This document shows positions 28,784-40,480 of a stretch of 64,000 nucleotides of DNA, piece after piece. The notes under the pieces are model-generated. The model did no database searches. It worked only from the letters and a program-made list of their open reading frames with translations, and was not told where the DNA came from. Origin of the DNA: Nereocystis luetkeana (Eukaryota; Sar; Phaeophyceae; Laminariales; Laminariaceae); contig JARUPZ010000018.1 in NCBI GenBank assembly GCA_031213475.1, positions 6,547,680 to 6,611,679 on the forward strand, given 5' to 3'. A program made the position numbers and the translations under genes. The stretch's first letter is position 1. The number at the start of each line of letters is the position of its first letter.

Positions 28784-28815
28784 AAAAGGCGCGAAGCGAA
28801 ACAAAATGTTCCCTC
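28784..28815 (+). other. Hypervariable zone of the monomer (reference copy)
   Basis: Between TCTCGAA and CCATGG most copy-to-copy differences of the array accumulate. First comes a length-variable insert: none, AAAA, CAAA, AATA, AAGA, AAAT, AAAAT or ACAAT. Then come changes in GGCGCGAAGCG, such as GACGCG, GCGCCAAG, GCGCAAAG and GAAGAG. Last are changes in AAAATGTTCCC, such as ACTG, ACTTTT, AATATT, AAAGG and the clustered changes at 55797-55815. Flanking parts of the monomer are much more uniform. The insert accounts for the 343, 347 and 348 length classes. Alleles are regional: AAGA is found only at 7985-14906, AAAT at 15596-27000, AATA at 28350-38746, and CAAA dominates at 41864-50175. Confidence 0.85.
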
Positions 28816-28915
28816 CCATGGAACGATCAGTCATCACTGGGAGTTACTGGGGGTCTTGGGTAACCACGAACTACAACCACGGCAGAAATTCAAGGCCGGG
28901 TCACGACATGCGGCG

Positions 28916-28927
28916 ACCAGTACTGGT
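28916..28927. other. 12-bp perfect palindrome ACCAGTACTGGT in each monomer (reference copy)
   Basis: The sequence equals its own reverse complement over 12 bases and sits about 220 bp into the monomer, in one of the least variable parts. It is intact in almost every copy I read. Exceptions are monomer 1 (C to T at 260), monomer 4 (T to A at 1294) and the two deleted monomers (59969-59980 and 60238-60249, both with ACCAATAC). A dyad of this size could bind a dimeric protein, but no binding motif I know matches it. That role is inference from symmetry and conservation only. Confidence 0.6.
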
Positions 28928-31900
28928 ACGAAGACTCGACTACGTATCTTCAAGGATCCACAACGACCATCCTCCTACTCGTGGACTAGCACCTACCTAG
29001 GATACAGTACTACCACCAACCTCCAGCCCACAGTAGATACGACGTGGGGACACCAGCCGGATTAATTATGTGGGTATCCTCCCCCCCTCCCAAGAGCCTT
29101 CGTTCCTTGCTACGAGTAACCGGTCTCGAAAATAGGCGCGAAGCGAAACAAAATGTTCCCTCCCATGGAACGATCAGTCATCACTGGGAGTTACTGGGGG
29201 TCTTGGGTAACCACGAACTACAACCACGGCAGAAATTCAAGGCCGGGTCACGACATGCGGCGACCAGTACTGGTACGAAGACTCGACTACGTATCTTCAA
29301 GGATCCACAACGACCATCCTCCTACTCGTGGACTAGCACCTACCTAGGATACAGTACTACCACCAACCTCCAGCCCACAGTAGATACGACGTGGGGGCAC
29401 CAGCCGGATTAATTATGTGGGTATCCTCCCCCCCTCCCAAGAGCCTTCGTTCCTTGCTACGAGTAACCGGTCTCGAACAAAGGCGCCAAGCGAAACAAAA
29501 TGTTCCCTCCCATGGAACGATCAGTCATCACTGGGAGTTACTGGGGGTCTTGGGTAACCACGAACTACAACCACGGCAGAAATTCAAGGCCGGGTCACGA
29601 CATGCGGCGACCAGTACTGGTACGAAGACTCGACTACGTATCTTCAAGGATCCACAACGACCATCCTCCTACTCGTGGACTAGCACCTACCTAGGATACA
29701 GTACTACCACCAACCTCCAGCCCACAGTAGATACGACGTGGGGGCACCAGCCGGATTAATTATGTGGGTATCCTCCCCCCCTCCCAAGAGCCTTCGTTCC
29801 TTGCTACGAGTAACCGGTCTCGAACAAAGGCGCCAAGCGAAACAAAATGTTCCCTCCCATGGAACGATCAGTCATCACTGGGAGTTACTGGGGGTCTTGG
29901 GTAACCACGAACTACAACCACGGCAGAAATTCAAGGCCGGGTCACGACATGCGGCGACCAGTACTGGTACGAAGACTCGACTACGTATCTTCAAGGATCC
30001 ACAACGACCATCCTCCTACTCGTGGACTAGTACCTACCTAGGATACAGTACTACCACCAACCTCCAGCCCACAGTAGATACGACGTGGGGACACCAGCCG
30101 GATTAATTATGTGGGTATCCTCCCCCCCTCCCAAGAGCCTTCGTTCCTTGCTACGAGTAACCGGTCTCGAAAAAAGGCGCGAAGCGAAACAAAATGTTCC
30201 CTCCCATGGAACGATCAGTCATCACTGGGAGTTACTGGGGGTCTTGGGTAACCACGAACTACAACCACGGCAGAAATTCAAGGCCGGGTCACGACATGCG
30301 GCGACCAGTACTGGTACGAAGACTCGACTACGTATCTTCAAGGATCCACAACGACCATCCTCCTACTCGTGGACTAGCACCTACCTAGGATACAGTACTA
30401 CCACCAACCTCCAGCCCACAGTAGATACGACGTGGGGACACCAGCCGGATTAATTATGTGGGTATCCTCCCCCCCTCCCAAGAGCCTTCGTTCCTTGCTA
30501 CGAGTAACCGGTCTCGAAAAAAGGCGCGAAGCGAAACAAAATGTTCCCTCCCATGGAACGATCAGTCATCACTGGGAGTTACTGGGGGTCTTGGGTAACC
30601 ACGAACTACAACCACGGCAGAAATTCAAGGCCGGGTCACGACATGCGGCGACCAGTACTGGTACGAAGACTCGACTACGTATCTTCAAGGATCCACAACG
30701 ACCATCCTCCTACTCGTGGACTAGCACCTACCTAGGATACAGTACTACCACCAACCTCCAGCCCACAGTAGATACGACGTGGGGACACCAGCCGGATTAA
30801 TTATGTGGGTATCCTCCCCCCCTCCCAAGAGCCTTCGTTCCTTGCTACGAGTAACCGGTCTCGAAAATAGGCGCGAAGCGAAACAAAATGTTCCCTCCCA
30901 TGGAACGATCAGTCATCACTGGGAGTTACTGGGGGTCTTGGGTAACCACGAACTACAACCACGGCAGAAATTCAAGGCCGGGTCACGACATGCGGCGACC
31001 AGTACTGGTACGAAGACTCGACTACGTATCTTCAAGGATCCACAACGACCATCCTCCTACTCGTGGACTAGCACCTACCTAGGATACAGTACTACCACCA
31101 ACCTCCAGCCCACAGTAGATACGACGTGGGGGCACCAGCCGGATTAATTATGTGGGTATCCTCCCCCCCTCCCAAGAGCCTTCGTTCCTTGCTACGAGTA
31201 ACCGGTCTCGAACAAAGGCGCCAAGCGAAACAAAATGTTCCCTCCCATGGAACGATCAGTCATCACTGGGAGTTACTGGGGGTCTTGGGTAACCACGAAC
31301 TACAACCACGGCAGAAATTCAAGGCCGGGTCACGACATGCGGCGACCAGTACTGGTACGAAGACTCGACTACGTATCTTCAAGGATCCACAACGACCATC
31401 CTCCTACTCGTGGACTAGTACCTACCTAGGATACAGTACTACCACCAACCTCCAGCCCACAGTAGATACGACGTGGGGACACCAGCCGGATTAATTATGT
31501 GGGTATCCTCCCCCCCTCCCAAGAGCCTTCGTTCCTTGCTACGAGTAACCGGTCTCGAAAAAAGGCGCGAAGCGAAACAAAATGTTCCCTCCCATGGAAC
31601 GATCAGTCATCACTGGGAGTTACTGGGGGTCTTGGGTAACCACGAACTACAACCACGGCAGAAATTCAAGGCCGGGTCACGACATGCGGCGACCAGTACT
31701 GGTACGAAGACTCGACTACGTATCTTCAAGGATCCACAACGACCATCCTCCTACTCGTGGACTAGCACCTACCTAGGATACAGTACTACCACCAACCTCC
31801 AGCCCACAGTAGATACGACGTGGGGACACCAGCCGGATTAATTATGTGGGTATCCTCCCCCCCTCCCAAGAGCCTTCGTTCCTTGCTACGAGTAACCGGT

Positions 31901-32515
31901 CTCGAAAAAAGGCGCGAAGCGAAACAAAATGTTCCCTCCCATGGAACGATCAGTCATCACTGGGAGTTACTGGGGGTCTTGGGTAACCACGAACTACAAC
32001 CACGGCAGAAATTCAAGTCCCCGGGTCACGACATGCGGCGACCAGTACTGGTACGAAGACTCGACTACGTATCTTCAAGGATCCACAACGACCATCCTCC
32101 TACTCGTGGAGTAGCACCTACCTAGGATACAGTACTACCACCAACCTCCAGCCCACAGTAGATACGACGTGGGGACACCAGCCGGATTAATTATGTGGGT
32201 ATCCTCCCCCCCTCCCAAGAGCCTTCGTTCCTTGCTACGAGTAACCGGTCTCGAAAATAGGCGCGAAGCGAAACAAAATGTTCCCTCCCATGGAACGATC
32301 AGTCATCACTGGGAGTTACTGGGGGTCTTGGGTAACCACGAACTACAACCACGGCAGAAATTCAAGGCCGGGTCACGACATGCGGCGACCAGTACTGGTA
32401 CGAAGACTCGACTACGTATCTTCAAGGATCCACAACGACCATCCTCCTACTCGTGGACTAGCACCTACCTAGGATACAGTACTACCACCAACCTCCAGCC
32501 CACAGTAGATACGAC

Positions 32516-35500
32516 GTGGGGACACCAGCCGGATTAATTATGTGGGTATCCTCCCCCCCTTCCAAGAGCCTTCGTTCCTTGCTACGAGTAACCGGTCTCG
32601 AAGGCGCGAAGCGAAACAAAATGTTCCCTCCCATGGAACGATCAGTCATCACTGGGAGTTACTGGGGGTCTTGGGTAACCACGAACTACAACCACGGCAG
32701 AAATTCAAGGCCGGGTCACGACATGCGGCGACCAGTACTGGTACGAAGACTCGACTACGTATCTTCAAGGATCCACAACGACCATCCTCCTACTCGTGGA
32801 CTAGCACCTACCTAGGATACAGTACTACCACCAACCTCCAGCCCACAGTAGATACGACGTGGGGGCACCAGCCGGATTAATTATGTGGGTATCCTCCCCC
32901 CCTCCCAAGAGCCTTCGTTCCTTGCTACGAGTAACCGGTCTCGAAAAAAGGCGCGAAGCGAAACAAAATGTTCCCTCCCATGGAACGATCAGTCATCACT
33001 GGGAGTTACTGGGGGTCTTGGGTAACCACGAACTACAACCACGGCAGAAATTTGAGGCCGGGTCACGACATGCGGCGACCAGTACTGGTACGAAGACTCG
33101 ACTACGTATCTTCAAGGATCCACAACGACCATCCTCCTACTCGTGGACTAGCACCTACCTAGGATACAGTACTACCACCAACCTCCAGCCCACAGTAGAT
33201 ACGACGTGGGGACACCAGCCGGATTAATTATGTGGGTATCCTCCCCCCCTTCCAAGAGCCTTCGTTCCTTGCTACGAGTAACCGGTCTCGAAGGCGCGAA
33301 GCGAAACAAAATGTTCCCTCCCATGGAACGATCAGTCATCACTGGGAGTTACTGGGGGTCTTGGGTAACCACGAACTACAACCACGGCAGAAATTCAAGG
33401 CCGGGTCACGACATGCGGCGACCAGTACTGGTACGAAGACTCGACTACGTATCTTCAAGGATCCACAACGACCATCCTCCTACTCGTGGACTAGCACCTA
33501 CCTAGGATAGAGTACTACCACCAACCTCCAGCCCACAGTAGATACGACGTGGGGGCACCAGCCGGATTAATTATGTGGGTATCCTCCCCCCCTCCCAAGA
33601 GCCTTTGTTCCTTGCTACGAGTAACCGGTCTCGAAAAAAGGCGCGAAGCGAAACAAAATGTTCCCTCCCATGGAACGATCAGTCATCACTGGGAGTTACT
33701 GGGGGTCTTGGGTAACCACGAACTACAACCACGGCAGAAATTCGAGGCCGGGTCACGACATGCGGCGACCAGTACTGGTACGAAGACTCGACTACGTATC
33801 TTCAAGGATCCACAACGACCATCCTCCTACTCGTGGACTAGCACCTACCTAGGATACAGTACTACCACCAACCTCCAGCCCACAGTAGATACGACGTGGG
33901 GACACCAGCCGGATTAATTATGTGGGTATCCTCCCCCCCTCCCAAGAGCCTTCGTTCCTTGCTACGAGTAACCGGTCTCGAAAAAAGGCGCGAAGCGAAA
34001 CAAAATGTTCCCTCCCATGGAACGATCAGTCATCACTGGGAGTTACTGGGGGTCTTGGGTAACCACGAACTACAACCACGGCAGAAATTCAAGGCCGGGT
34101 CACGACATGCGGCGACCAGTACTGGTACGAAGACTCGACTACGTATCTTCAAGGATCCACAACGACCATCCTCCTACTCGTGGACTAGCACCTACCTAGG
34201 ATACAGTACTACCACCAACCTCCAGCCCACAGTAGATACGACGTGGGGACACCAGCCGGATTAATTATGTGGGTATCCTCCCCCCCTCCCAAGAGCCTTC
34301 GTTCCTTGCTACGAGTAACCGGTCTCGAAAAAAGGCGCGAAGCGAAACAAAATGTTCCCTCCCATGGAACGATCAGTCATCACTGGGAGTTACTGGGGGT
34401 CTTGGGTAACCACGAACTACAACCACGGCAGAAATTCAAGGCCGGGTCACGACATGCGGCGACCAGTACTGGTACGAAGACTCGACTACGTATCTTCAAG
34501 GATCCACAACGACCATCCTCCTACTCGTGGACTAGCACCTACCTAGGATACAGTACTACCACCAACCTCCAGCCCACAGTAGATACGACGTGGGGACACC
34601 AGCCGGATTAATTATGTGGGTATCCTCCCCCCCTCCCAAGAGCCTTCGTTCCTTGCTACGAGTAACCGGTCTCGAAAATAGGCGCGAAGCGAAACAAAAT
34701 GTTCCCTCTTATGGAACGATCAGTCATCACTGGGAGTTACTGGGGGTCTTGGGTAACCACGAACTACAACCACGGCAGAAATTCAAGGCCGGGTCACGAC
34801 ATGCAGCGACCAGTACTGGTACGAAGACTCGACTACGTATCTTCAAGGATCCACAACGACCATCCTCCTACTCGTGGACTAGCACCTACCTAGGATACAG
34901 TACTACCACCAACCTCCAGCCCACAGTAGATACGACGTGGGGACACCAGCCGGATTAATTATGTGGGTATCCTCCCCCCCTCCCAAGAGCCTTCGTTCCT
35001 TGCTACGAGTAACCGGTCTCGAAAAAAGGCGCGAAGCGAAACAAAATGTTCCCTCCCATGGAACGATCAGTCATCACTGGGAGTTACTGGGGGTCTTGGG
35101 TAACCACGAACTACAACCACGGCAGAAATTCAAGGCCGGGTCACGACATGCGGCGACCAGTACTGGTACGAAGACTCGACTACGTATCTTCAAGGATCCA
35201 CAACGACCATCCTCCTACTCGTGGACTAGCACCTACCTAGGATACAGTACTACCACCAACCTCCAGCCCACAGTAGATACGACGTGGGGACACCAGCCGG
35301 ATTAATTATGTGGGTATCCTCCCCCCCTCCCAAGAGCCTTCGTTCCTTGCTACGAGTAACCGGTCTCGAAAATAGGCGCGAAGCGAAACAAAATGTTCCC
35401 TCTTATGGAACGATCAGTCATCACTGGGAGTTACTGGGGGTCTTGGGTAACCACGAACTACAACCACGGCAGAAATTCAAGGCCGGGTCACGACATGCGG

Positions 35501-35630
35501 CGACCAGTACTGGTACGAAGACTCGACTACGTATCTTCAAGGATCCACAACGACCATCCTCCTACTCGTGGACTAGCACCTACCTAGGATACAGTACTAC
35601 CACCAACCTCCAGCCCACAGTAGATACGAC
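32516..35630 (+). repeat. Diverged 9-monomer unit, copy 1 (3115 bp)
   Basis: Monomers start at 32516, 32859, 33206, 33549, 33896, 34243, 34590, 34937 and 35284. The first four form a duplicated dimer of 690 bp: a 343-bp monomer with CCCCTTCCAAG, then a 347-bp monomer starting GTGGGGGCACC with TTCGAGGCC (TTTGAGGCC at 33052). The last part contains a 694-bp dimer, because the monomers at 34590 and 35284 share the AATA insert and CCCTCTTATGG. A single C to G change at 33510 (GGATAGAG) also appears 8 kb away at 41482. Confidence 0.82.
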
Positions 35631-38600
35631 GTGGGGACACCAGCCGGATTAATTATGTGGGTATCCTCCCCCCCTTCCAAGAGCCTTCGTTCCTTGCTAC
35701 GAGTAACCGGTCTCGAAGGCGCGAAGCGAAACAAAATGTTCCCTCCCATGGAACGATCAGTCATCACTGGGAGTTACTGGGGGTCTTGGGTAACCACGAA
35801 CTACAACCACGGCAGAAATTCAAGGCCGGGTCACGACATGCGGCGACCAGTACTGGTACGAAGACTCGACTACGTATCTTCAAGGATCCACAACGACCAT
35901 CCTCCTACTCGTGGACTAGCACCTACCTAGGATACAGTACTACCACCAACCTCCAGCCCACAGTAGATACGACGTGGGGGCACCAGCCGGATTAATTATG
36001 TGGGTATCCTCCCCCCCTCCCAAGAGCCTTCGTTCCTTGCTACGAGTAACGGGTCTCGAAAAAAGGCGCGAAGCGAAACAAAATGTTCCCTCCCATGGAA
36101 CGATCAGTCATCACTGGGAGTTACTGGGGGTCTTGGGTAACCACGAACTACAACCACGGCAGAAATTCGAGGCCGGGTCACGACATGCGGCGACCAGTAC
36201 TGGTACGAAGACTCGACTACGTATCTTCAAGGATCCACAACGACCATCCTCCTACTCGTGGACTAGCACCTACCTAGGATACAGTACTACCACCAACCTC
36301 CAGCCCACAGTAGATACGACGTGGGGACACCAGCCGGATTAATTATGTGGGTATCCTCCCCCCCTTCCAAGAGCCTTCGTTCCTTGCTACGAGTAACCGG
36401 TCTCGAAGGCGCGAAGCGAAACAAAATGTTCCCTCCCATGGAACGATCAGTCATCACTGGGAGTTACTGGGGGTCTTGGGTAACCACGAACTACAACCAC
36501 GGCAGAAATTCAAGGCCGGGTCACGACATGCGGCGACCAGTACTGGTACGAAGACTCGACTACGTATCTTCAAGGATCCACAACGACCATCCTCCTACTC
36601 GTGGACTAGCACCTACCTAGGATACAGTACTACCACCAACCTCCAGCCCACAGTAGATACGACGTGGGGGCACCAGCCGGATTAATTATGTGGGTATCCT
36701 CCCCCCCTCCCAAGAGCCTTCGTTCCTTGCTACGAGTAACCGGTCTCGAAAAAAGGCGCGAAGCGAAACAAAATGTTCCCTCCCATGGAACGATCAGTCA
36801 TCACTGGGAGTTACTGGGGGTCTTGGGTAACCACGAACTACAACCACGGCAGAAATTCGAGGCCGGGTCACGACATGCGGCGACCAGTACTGGTACGAAG
36901 ACTCGACTACGTATCTTCAAGGATCCACAACGACCATCCTCCTACTCGTGGACTAGCACCTACCTAGGATACAGTACTACCACCAACCTCCAGCCCACAG
37001 TAGATACGACGTGGGGACACCAGCCGGATTAATTATGTGGGTATCCTCCCCCCCCTCCCAAGAGCCTTCGTTCCTTGCTACGAGTAACCGGTCTCGAAAA
37101 AAGGCGCGAAGCGAAACAAAATGTTCCCTCCCATGGAACGATCAGTCATCACTGGGAGTTACTGGGGGTCTTGGGTAACCACGAACTACAACCACGGCAG
37201 AAATTCAAGGCCGGGTCACGACATGCGGCGACCAGTACTGGTACGAAGACTCGACTACGTATCTTCAAGGATCCACAACGACCATCCTCCTACTCGTGGA
37301 CTAGCACCTACCTAGGATACAGTACTACCACCAATCTCCAGCCCACAGTAGATACGACGTGGGGACACCAGCCGGATTAATTATGTGGGTATCCTCCCCC
37401 CCTCCCAAGAGCCTTCGTTCCTTGCTACGAGTAACCGGTCTCGAAAAAAGGCGCGAAGCGAAACAAAATGTTCCCTCCCATGGAACGATCAGTCATCACT
37501 GGGAGTTACTGGGGGTCTTGGGTAACCACGAACTACAACCACGGCAGAAATTCAAGGCCGGGTCACGACATGCGGCGACCAGTACTGGTACGAAGACTCG
37601 ACTACGTATCTTCAAGGATCCACAACGACCATCCTCCTACTCGTGGACTAGCACCTACCTAGGATACAGTACTACCACCAACCTCCAGCCCACAGTAGAT
37701 ACGACGTGGGGACACCAGCCGGATTAATTATGTGGGTATCCTCCCCCCCTCCCAAGAGCCTTCGTTCCTTGCTACGAGTAACCGGTCTCGAAAATAGGCG
37801 CGAAGCGAAACAAAATGTTCCCTCCCATGGAACGATCAGTCATCACTGGGAGTTACTGGGGGTCTTGGGTAACCACGAACTACAACCACGGCAGAAATTC
37901 AAGGCCGGGTCACGACATGCGGCGACCAGTACTGGTACGAAGACTCGACTACGTATCTTCAAGGATCCACAACGACCATCCTCCTACTCGTGGACTAGCA
38001 CCTACCTAGGATACAGTACTACCACCAACCTCCAGCCCACAGTAGATACGACGTGGGGACACCAGCCGGATTAATTATGTGGGTATCCTCCCCCCCTCCC
38101 AAGAGCCTTCGTTCCTTGCTACGAGTAACCGGTCTCGAACAAAGGCGCCAAGCGAAACAAAATGTTCCCTCCCATGGAACGATCAGTCATCACTGGGAGT
38201 TACTGGGGGTCTTGGGTAACCACGAACTACAACCACGGCAGAAATTCAAGGCCGGGTCACGACATGCGGCGACCAGTACTGGTACGAAGACTCGACTACG
38301 TATCTTCAAGGATCCACAACGACCATCCTCCTACTCGTGGACTAGCACCTACCTAGGATACAGTACTACCACCAACCTCCAGCCCACAGTAGATACGACG
38401 TGGGGACACCAGCCGGATTAATTATGTGGGTATCCTCCCCCCCTCCCAAGAGCCTTCGTTCCTTGCTACGAGTAACCGGTCTCGAAAATAGGCGCGAAGC
38501 GAAACAAAATGTTCCCTCCCATGGAACGATCAGTCATCACTGGGAGTTACTGGGGGTCTTGGGTAACCACGAACTACAACCACGGCAGAAATTCAAGGCC

Positions 38601-38746
38601 GGGTCACGACATGCGGCGACCAGTACTGGTACGAAGACTCGACTACGTATCTTCAAGGATCCACAACGACCATCCTCCTACTCGTGGACTAGCACCTACC
38701 TAGGATACAGTACTACCACCAACCTCCAGCCCACAGTAGATACGAC
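35631..38746 (+). repeat. Diverged 9-monomer unit, copy 2 (3116 bp)
   Basis: Monomers start at 35631, 35974, 36321, 36664, 37011, 37359, 37706, 38053 and 38400. The first four repeat the dimer pair at 32516-33895 at an offset of 3115 bp. The following five keep the same type order only loosely: 37011 is 348 bp because the cytosine run has eight C, 37706 and 38400 have the AATA insert without CTTATGG, and 38053 has the CAAA insert with GCGCCAAG. This unit is therefore older, or more reworked, than the exact duplications upstream. Confidence 0.72.
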
Positions 38747-39440
38747 GTGGGGACACCAGCCGGATTAATTATGTGGGTATCCTCCCCCCCTCCCAAGAGC
38801 CTTCGTTCCTTGCTACGAGTAACCGGTCTCGAACAAAGGCGCCAAGCGAAACAAAATGTTCCCTCCCATGGAACGATCAGTCATCACTGGGAGTTACTGG
38901 GGGTCTTGGGTAACCACGAACTACAACCACGGCAGAAATTCAAGGCCGGGTCACGACATGCGGCGACCAGTACTGGTACGAAGACTCGACTACGTATCTT
39001 CAAGGATCCACAACGACCATCCTCCTACTCGTGGACTAGTACCTACCTAGGATACAGTACTACCACCAACCTCCAGCCCACAGTAGATACGACGTGGGGA
39101 CACCAGCCGGATTAATTATGTGGGTATCCTCCCCCCCTCCCAAGAGCCTTCGTTCCTTGCTACGAGTAACCGGTCTCGAAAAAAGGCGCGAAGCGAAACA
39201 AAATGTTCCCTCCCATGGAACGATCAGTCATCACTGGGAGTTACTGGGGGTCTTGGGTAACCACGAACTACAACCACGGCAGAAATTCAAGGCCGGGTCA
39301 CGACATGCGGCGACCAGTACTGGTACGAAGACTCGACTACGTATCTTCAAGGATCCACAACGACCATCCTCCTACTCGTGGACTAGCACCTACCTAGGAT
39401 ACAGTACTACCACCAACCTCCAGCCCACAGTAGATACGAC
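38747..39440 (+). repeat. Two 347-bp monomers (113-114)
   Basis: The monomer at 38747 has the CAAA insert, GCGCCAAG and GACTAGTACC. With the preceding one it repeats the AATA/CAAA dimer (694 bp) seen at 37706-38399. The monomer at 39094 is a standard AAAA copy. Confidence 0.85.
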
Positions 39441-40480
39441 GTGGGGACACCAGCCGGATTAATTATGTGGGTATCCTCCCCCCCTCCCAAGAGCCTTCGT
39501 TCCTTGCTACGGGTAACCGGTCTCGAACAAAGGCGCGAAGCGAAACAAAATGTTCCCTCCCATGGAACGATCAGTCATCACTGGGAGTTACTGGGGGTCT
39601 TGGGTAACCACGAACTACAACCACGGCAGAAATTCAAGGCCGGGTCACGACATGCGGCGACCAGTACTGGTACGAAGACTCGACTACGTATCTTCAAGGA
39701 TCCACAACGACCATCCCCCTACTCGTGGACTAGCACCTACCTAGGATACAGTACTACCACCAACCTCCAGCCCACAGTAGATACGACGTGGGGACACCAG
39801 CCGGATTAATTATGTGGGTATCCTCCCCCCTTCCAAGAGCCTTCGTTCCTTGCTACGAGTAACCGGTCTCGAAAAAAGACGCGAAGCGAAACAAAATGTT
39901 CCCTCCCATGGAACGATCAGTCATCACTGGGAGTTACTGGGGGTCTTGGGTAACCACGAACTACAACCACGGCAGAAATTCAAGGCCGGGTCACGACATG
40001 CGGCGACCAGTACTGGTACGAAGACTCGACTACGTATCTTCAAGGATCCACAACGACCATCCTCCTACTCGTGGACTAGCACCTACCTAGGATACAGTAC
40101 TACCACCAACCTCCAGCCCACAGTAGATACGACGTGGGGACACCAGCCGGATTAATTATGTGGGTATCCTCCCCCCCTCCCAAGAGCCTTCGTTCCTTGC
40201 TACGAGTAACCGGTCTCGAAAAAAGGCGCGAAGCGAAACAAAATGTTCCCTCCCATGGAACGATCAGTCATCACTGGGAGTTACTGGGGGTCTTGGGTAA
40301 CCACGAACTACAACCACGGCAGAAATTCAAGGCCGGGTCACGACATGCGGCGACCAGTACTGGTACGAAGACTCGACTACGTATCTTCAAGGATCCACAA
40401 CGACCATCCTCCTACTCGTGGACTAGCACCTACCTAGGATACAGTACTACCACCAACCTCCAGCCCACAGTAGATACGAC
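39441..40480 (+). repeat. 3-monomer unit, copy 1 (1040 bp)
   Basis: Monomers at 39441 (347), 39788 (346) and 40134 (347). Diagnostic states are TACGGGTAACC near 39509, CATCCCCCTACTCG near 39713, a cytosine run of six followed by TTCC near 39827, and AAAAGACGCG near 39875. All recur exactly 1040 bp later. Confidence 0.93.

Larger units (their letters stand above)
28697..29043 (+). repeat. Representative 347-bp monomer with landmark map
   Basis: I use this copy as the reference because it carries the commonest state at nearly every site. It has G+C 53% (C 106, G 79) and 22 CpG sites counting the junction. Landmarks: a cytosine run of seven at 28734-28740 inside a pyrimidine tract; the variable insertion site at 28784-28787 (AAAA here) after TCTCGAA; an ATG at 28806 that starts a meaningless 64-codon frame; a guanine run of five at 28849-28853; and the 12-bp palindrome ACCAGTACTGGT at 28916-28927. 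Six-base palindromes are abundant: ATTAAT, ACCGGT, CCATGG, TACGTA, GGATCC, CCTAGG and AGTACT twice. I could not see a half-length (about 172 bp) internal duplication, so the basic unit appears to be the full ~345 bp. Confidence 0.93.
28350..32515 (+). repeat. 347-bp monomer block with short-period patterns, monomers 83-94
   Basis: Monomers start at 28350, 28697, 29044, 29391, 29738, 30085, 30432, 30779, 31126, 31473, 31820 and 32169. Types alternate: AATA insert (28350, 29044, 30779, 32169), AAAA insert, and CAAA insert with GCGCCAAGCG (29391, 29738, 31126). The pair with GACTAGTACC (29738 and 31126) is separated by 1388 bp, that is four monomers. The copy at 31820 is 349 bp: near 32016-32022 AAGGCCGGG has become AAGTCCCCGGG, and it also has GTGGAGTAGC near 32107. 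It is the only copy in this size class. Confidence 0.87.

Noticed and set aside
28697..29043. CENP-B box in the monomer
   Set aside because: The nearest candidates (around CTTCGTTCC and the reverse of GGCCGGGTC) fail the required positions of the NTTCGNNNNANNCGGGN core.
28697..29043. tRNA, 5S rRNA or SINE origin with pol III A and B boxes
   Set aside because: GGTCTCGAA looks superficially like a B box but does not fit the core, and no A box lies at the right distance. No cloverleaf could be folded by eye.
28697..29043. The ~345-bp unit as an ancestral dimer of two ~172-bp halves
   Set aside because: Only short words such as GTAACC and ATCCTCC are shared between parts of the monomer, and their spacings are inconsistent with a half-length repeat.
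37011..37358. C8 variant (348 bp) as a biological subtype
   Set aside because: It is a single copy with a homopolymer length change in the C7 run. A sequencing or polishing error is at least as likely.
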